NCBI GenBank assembly: GCA_963843085.1
Contig: CAWJJG010000011.1
Span: 124,001-188,000 of the forward strand
DNA length: 64,000 nucleotides
Direction of reading: 5' to 3'
Origin: DASUPK01 sp963843085
Lineage (GTDB): Bacteria > Actinomycetota > Thermoleophilia > Solirubrobacterales > 70-9
Made by a program: the position numbers and the translations under genes. Below, piece after piece: positions 61,412 through 64,000 of the stretch. The notes below the pieces were generated by a model. The model was not told where the DNA came from and made no database searches. It worked only from the letters and a program-made list of their open reading frames with translations. The first letter of the stretch is position 1. The number at the start of each line of letters is the position of its first letter.

Positions 61412-62490
61412 CCGAGGGGGCAGGGGGCGCTGAGGGTCGCCGCGTACGGCCGCTCGCCCTCGTAGCGCTGGATCATGCACTCCGTGGTGTCCCCCTCCGA
61501 GGTGATCGAGTAGCTGCCGAGCACGGTGCCATCTCGCTGAGCGCCGAAGACGTCACCGCGGACGTTGTCGCGAAATGAGGATGCGTCGGTCCCCGCTTCG
61601 CGAATCGCCTGGAGGATCAGCCCCATCGCCTCGTAGCCATAGGCGGCGTACGGGCCAGGCGGGCGATGGAAGCGGCCGCTGAACTGACCCGGGAAGGACC
61701 GACCCCTGAGGTTGGCTGGGGCGAGCTCTGCGCTCAGCTCACGCCGCGGTGGGGGCGGTCTGCCGCTCTGCTGGAGGATCTGGCCACCGGATGACGTCGT
61801 CCCTCCCGGGTAGTAGACGATCGCCGCCTTCCCTCCGCCGCTCACCTTCCCCACCTGAACCTGGATGCCGTGCTCCGCGGCGGCGGAGGAGAACTCGCTC
61901 GCCATCAGGTCCTGGAACGGCGAGCCGTCCGAAATCGCGGTGGCGGACTTCAGGCGAAGCTCCGAGGCCCAGCCGGCCGCGGCGTGGGCGACCGCGGCGT
62001 CCGAGGGGACCGTGCGGGCGAAGTTGGGCGACCCCGAGGGCCGGTAGCGATCCGGCGAATCCGGATAGCCGGCTGCCGGCTGGGTCAGGTCCACTCCGCC
62101 CGCGCCCGGCGACACCTGCACGAGGCCGGCGTCGTTCGTGATCGGGACCGATGCGCGGGTCGGCTCGGAATCGAGCTCACCGATGTAGGCGGCGGCCGAC
62201 GAGTCCTGGACCGCCTGCCGCGCGTTCGCCCCAACCGCGACCGGGTCCCACACCCTCCCCTTGGCGTCATCGAGGTAGACCGCCCTGACCTGGATCGAGC
62301 CCGCCTTCCCCTGCGCCTGCTCGAGCGCGAACCGGGCCCCGTCCGCAGCATCGCGGCCGTTGACTCCGTGGGGGCCCGTCAGGGGCAGGCTGACGTACAC
62401 GGTCACCGGCGCTTCGATCTTCGCCGTCCCGGCGATCCCGCAGCCGGCGATGGCAACGGCGAGCAGCGCGGCGAGCGCCAGACGGGGCAT
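61408..62490 (-). CDS. Lipoprotein of the branched-chain amino acid-binding type
   Basis: A 360-residue periplasmic-binding-type lipoprotein (lipobox AIAGC, Cys17). The fold is that of Leu/Ile/Val-binding and amide-binding proteins: VYVSLPLTGPHGVNGRDAADGARFALEQ, a mid-protein SPGAGGVDLT, and PYAAYGYEAMGLILQAI. No permease or ATPase is adjacent, so it may serve as a sensor or use distant subunits. It is encoded 9 bp downstream of pfkA on the same strand and converges with the esterase gene (4 nt overlap). Confidence 0.87.
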   Translation of the reverse strand: MPRLALAALLAVAIAGCGIAGTAKIEAPVTVYVSLPLTGPHGVNGRDAADGARFALEQAQGKAGSIQVRAVYLDDAKGRVWDPVAVGANARQAVQDSSAAAYIGELDSEPTRASVPITNDAGLVQVSPGAGGVDLTQPAAGYPDSPDRYRPSGSPNFARTVPSDAAVAHAAAGWASELRLKSATAISDGSPFQDLMASEFSSAAAEHGIQVQVGKVSGGGKAAIVYYPGGTTSSGGQILQQSGRPPPPRRELSAELAPANLRGRSFPGQFSGRFHRPPGPYAAYGYEAMGLILQAIREAGTDASSFRDNVRGDVFGAQRDGTVLGSYSITSEGDTTECMIQRYEGERPYAATLSAPCPLG

Positions 62491-62499
62491 CAGGTCATC

Positions 62500-63525
62500 T
62501 CAGCCGAAGAAGACCTCGGCCTCCCGATAGAGCGACTCCGGAACCGTCTTCAGCTCCGCCGTCGCCTCCGAGAGGTCGACCAGCTCGATGTCGGTGCCGC
62601 GCAGAGCGGTCATCTTTCCCCAGGCGCCTTCATGCACCGTGTCGATGGCGTGCAGGCCGAACCGAGTTGCGAGCACCCGGTCGAAGGCGGTCGGAGTGCC
62701 CCCGCGCTGGACGTGGCCGAGAATCGTCGCTCGCGCTTCATGCCCGGTGCGCTGCTCGATCTCGCCCTCGAGCCAGTGGGCGATCCCGCCGAGCCGGACG
62801 TGGCCGAAGGCGTCGAGCGGCGCGCCTTCCGTCGTAGGCATGCCGTCCTTTGGCATCGCTCCCTCGGCGGCGACCACGATCGGCGAGTACTGCGCCTCAT
62901 AGCGCTGGATGATGTATTCGCAGACCTGGTCGATGTCGAACTCACGCTCGGGGATCAGGATCACGTTCGCGCCGCCGGCGAGCCCCGCGTGGATCGCGAT
63001 CCAGCCCGCGTGACGGCCCATCACCTCGCAGATCAGCGTCCGCTTGTGGCTTTCCGCCGTGGTGTGCAGCCGGTCGATCGCCGACATGGCGATGTTGACC
63101 GCTGTGTCGAAGCCGAAGGTGTAATCGGTGGCCGAGAGGTCGTTGTCGATCGTCTTCGGCACACCGACCACGTTCACGCCCTGGTCGAAGAGCTTTGAGG
63201 CCGCACCGAGAGTGTCCTCACCGCCGATCGCGATCAGGCCGTCGATCTCCTGGTCGGCGAGGTAGGCCTTGATCCGCTCTGGCCCGTTCTCCTCCTTGAA
63301 GGGATTCGTCCGCGAGGAGCCGAGGATCGTCCCGCCGCGCGGCAGAATGCCACGCACATCCTCGATCCGCAGCGGCGAGCTGTCGCCCTCGAGCGGGCCG
63401 CGCCAGCCATCACGGAGGCCGACGAACTCGTATTCGTAGTCGCGGACCCCCTTGCGCACGATCGCGCGGATCACCGCGTTCAGCCCGGGGCAGTCGCCTC
63501 CGCCGGTGAGTACGCCGATCCGCAC
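62500..63525 (-). CDS. pfkA: 6-phosphofructokinase with PPi-type residues
   Basis: A 341-residue PFK. The phosphate loop is GGGDCPGLNAVIR, the catalytic region PKTIDNDL (123-130), and fructose-6-phosphate site MGRHAGW. Asp104 (GGEDT, 101-105) and Lys124 are the two residues that mark PPi-dependent enzymes; ATP enzymes have Gly at both. It matches the actinobacterial group studied in Amycolatopsis, so PPi is the predicted donor. Start GTG 63525 with a TAGATT -10 box 6 nt upstream. Confidence 0.93.
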   Translation of the reverse strand: MRIGVLTGGGDCPGLNAVIRAIVRKGVRDYEYEFVGLRDGWRGPLEGDSSPLRIEDVRGILPRGGTILGSSRTNPFKEENGPERIKAYLADQEIDGLIAIGGEDTLGAASKLFDQGVNVVGVPKTIDNDLSATDYTFGFDTAVNIAMSAIDRLHTTAESHKRTLICEVMGRHAGWIAIHAGLAGGANVILIPEREFDIDQVCEYIIQRYEAQYSPIVVAAEGAMPKDGMPTTEGAPLDAFGHVRLGGIAHWLEGEIEQRTGHEARATILGHVQRGGTPTAFDRVLATRFGLHAIDTVHEGAWGKMTALRGTDIELVDLSEATAELKTVPESLYREAEVFFG

Positions 63526-63531
63526 GCGCTC

Positions 63532-63537
63532 AATCTA
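63532..63537 (-). promoter_or_regulatory. -10 element TAGATT of pfkA
   Basis: TAnnnT hexamer 6 nt before GTG 63525, no Shine-Dalgarno sequence. Confidence 0.55.
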
Positions 63538-63555
63538 GCGGTGCGGGGCGGCGGG

Positions 63556-63978
63556 TCAGCGCTCTGAGACCTCACCCTCGAGCACCGGCTTGACGTCGAC
63601 GACGGGGGTGCCATCGAGGGCCTCCAGGTTGCTCACCCTCATCCGCGGTCCCTCGATCTGCACGACCTGGACGGGATGAAGCCCGATCGGGTTCGGCCGG
63701 TGCGGAGAGCGGGTCGTGAAGACGCCGACCTCCGGACGGGAGAGGTCGCCGCGCGGACGCGTGGTCAGCGCGTCGCGATCCGCCCGGTCGAACCAGGTGA
63801 GCAGCACGAGCCGGTCGCCCGTCTCGATGCCCGTGAGAGCCTCGAGCACGCCCGGCTCGAACTCGATCCAGGCATCGGGCGCGCCCTCGTCACCCTGCTT
63901 CGGCGCCGACTCCGGGTCGGTCAGCGGCGATGAGACGCGTCCGATCGCCTTCAGCTCGAACGTGTCCTCGGGGGCCAT
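63556..63978 (-). CDS. tRNA m6t6A37 methyltransferase TrmO-like
   Basis: A 140-residue protein of the UPF0066/TrmO family. Signature GVFTTRSPHRPNPIGLHPV (about residues 85-103) and LEALDGTPVVDVKPVL near the end are complete. TrmO uses SAM to add a methyl group to t6A37 in some tRNAs, which fits with tsaB, tsaD and tsaE in this window. A TAGGCT -10 box lies 6 nt before the ATG. The gene runs on its own toward pfkA. Confidence 0.9.
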   Translation of the reverse strand: MAPEDTFELKAIGRVSSPLTDPESAPKQGDEGAPDAWIEFEPGVLEALTGIETGDRLVLLTWFDRADRDALTTRPRGDLSRPEVGVFTTRSPHRPNPIGLHPVQVVQIEGPRMRVSNLEALDGTPVVDVKPVLEGEVSER

Positions 63979-63984
63979 GGCCGC

Positions 63985-63990
63985 AGCCTA
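63985..63990 (-). promoter_or_regulatory. -10 element TAGGCT of the trmO-like gene
   Basis: TAnnnT hexamer 6 nt before ATG 63978, no Shine-Dalgarno sequence. Confidence 0.55.
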
Positions 63991-64000
63991 CGCGGAGGAG

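Overview
The window is 64 kb of very GC-rich, tightly packed chromosomal DNA from an actinobacterium. A deep-branching class such as Thermoleophilia (Solirubrobacter or Gaiella-like) fits best. The grounds are the codon bias, an RpsA with four S1 domains, Rex beside a glutaredoxin-like gene, a DUF2520-panC-panD-panB operon, a secreted collagen-like module typical of that class, and TAnnnT promoters close to start codons. This placement is inference, because there is no rRNA here. I see no insertion sequence, prophage, CRISPR array or toxin-antitoxin pair, and no gene-free gap above about 300 bp. Genes are mostly joined by 1-41 nt overlaps (ATGA, GTGA, TTGA, TGATG).

Layout. 1-5 kb: the end of an ABC exporter, a Ser/Gly-rich lipoprotein, tRNA-Gln, and two TrkA-type genes with a flavin reductase. 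5-15 kb: an EAL protein facing a long leftward gene run, tsaB-rimI-tsaD-glutaredoxin-rex-ybdK-DUF1844-hppA-small membrane protein-APC/Usp permease. 15-16.6 kb: fmdB-udg-tsaE, leftward. 16.8-19.8 kb: DUF2520-panC-panD-panB, rightward. 19.8-27.5 kb: membrane and housekeeping genes (YjbQ, DUF389, an acyltransferase, a ROK kinase, HdeD, an RTX-like secreted protein). 27.5-33 kb: uvrA and an MFS gene facing a VOC/flippase-like pair. 33-40 kb: a SHOCT protein, a coiled-coil protein, two tandem DHA2 exporters, a K+ channel, a collagen-like protein and a methyltransferase. 40-49 kb: uvrB, a PhoD-like phosphatase, TetR, a YHYH protein, a trypsin-like protease, then rpsA-coaE-lytic transglycosylase. 49-64 kb: a geranylgeranyl-reductase-like flavoprotein, polA, malic enzyme, a TIGR01777 SDR, YihY, an MhqO/MhqD-like pair, a substrate-binding lipoprotein, pfkA and trmO.

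Themes. DNA repair is well represented (uvrA, uvrB, polA, family-4 UDG), and uvrA has a textbook LexA box next to its own promoter. The t6A tRNA pathway (tsaB, tsaD, tsaE) is present, with trmO for its further methylation. CoA supply is covered by panB, panC, panD and coaE. PfkA carries the PPi-dependent residue pair D104/K124, and the membrane pyrophosphatase has the K+-independent signature, which points to pyrophosphate-linked energy metabolism. The most systematic pattern is regulatory: about twenty first-of-operon genes have TAnnnT placed 6-10 nt before the start codon and no Shine-Dalgarno sequence, so leaderless transcription appears to be widespread, alongside a smaller set with clear AGGAG sites.
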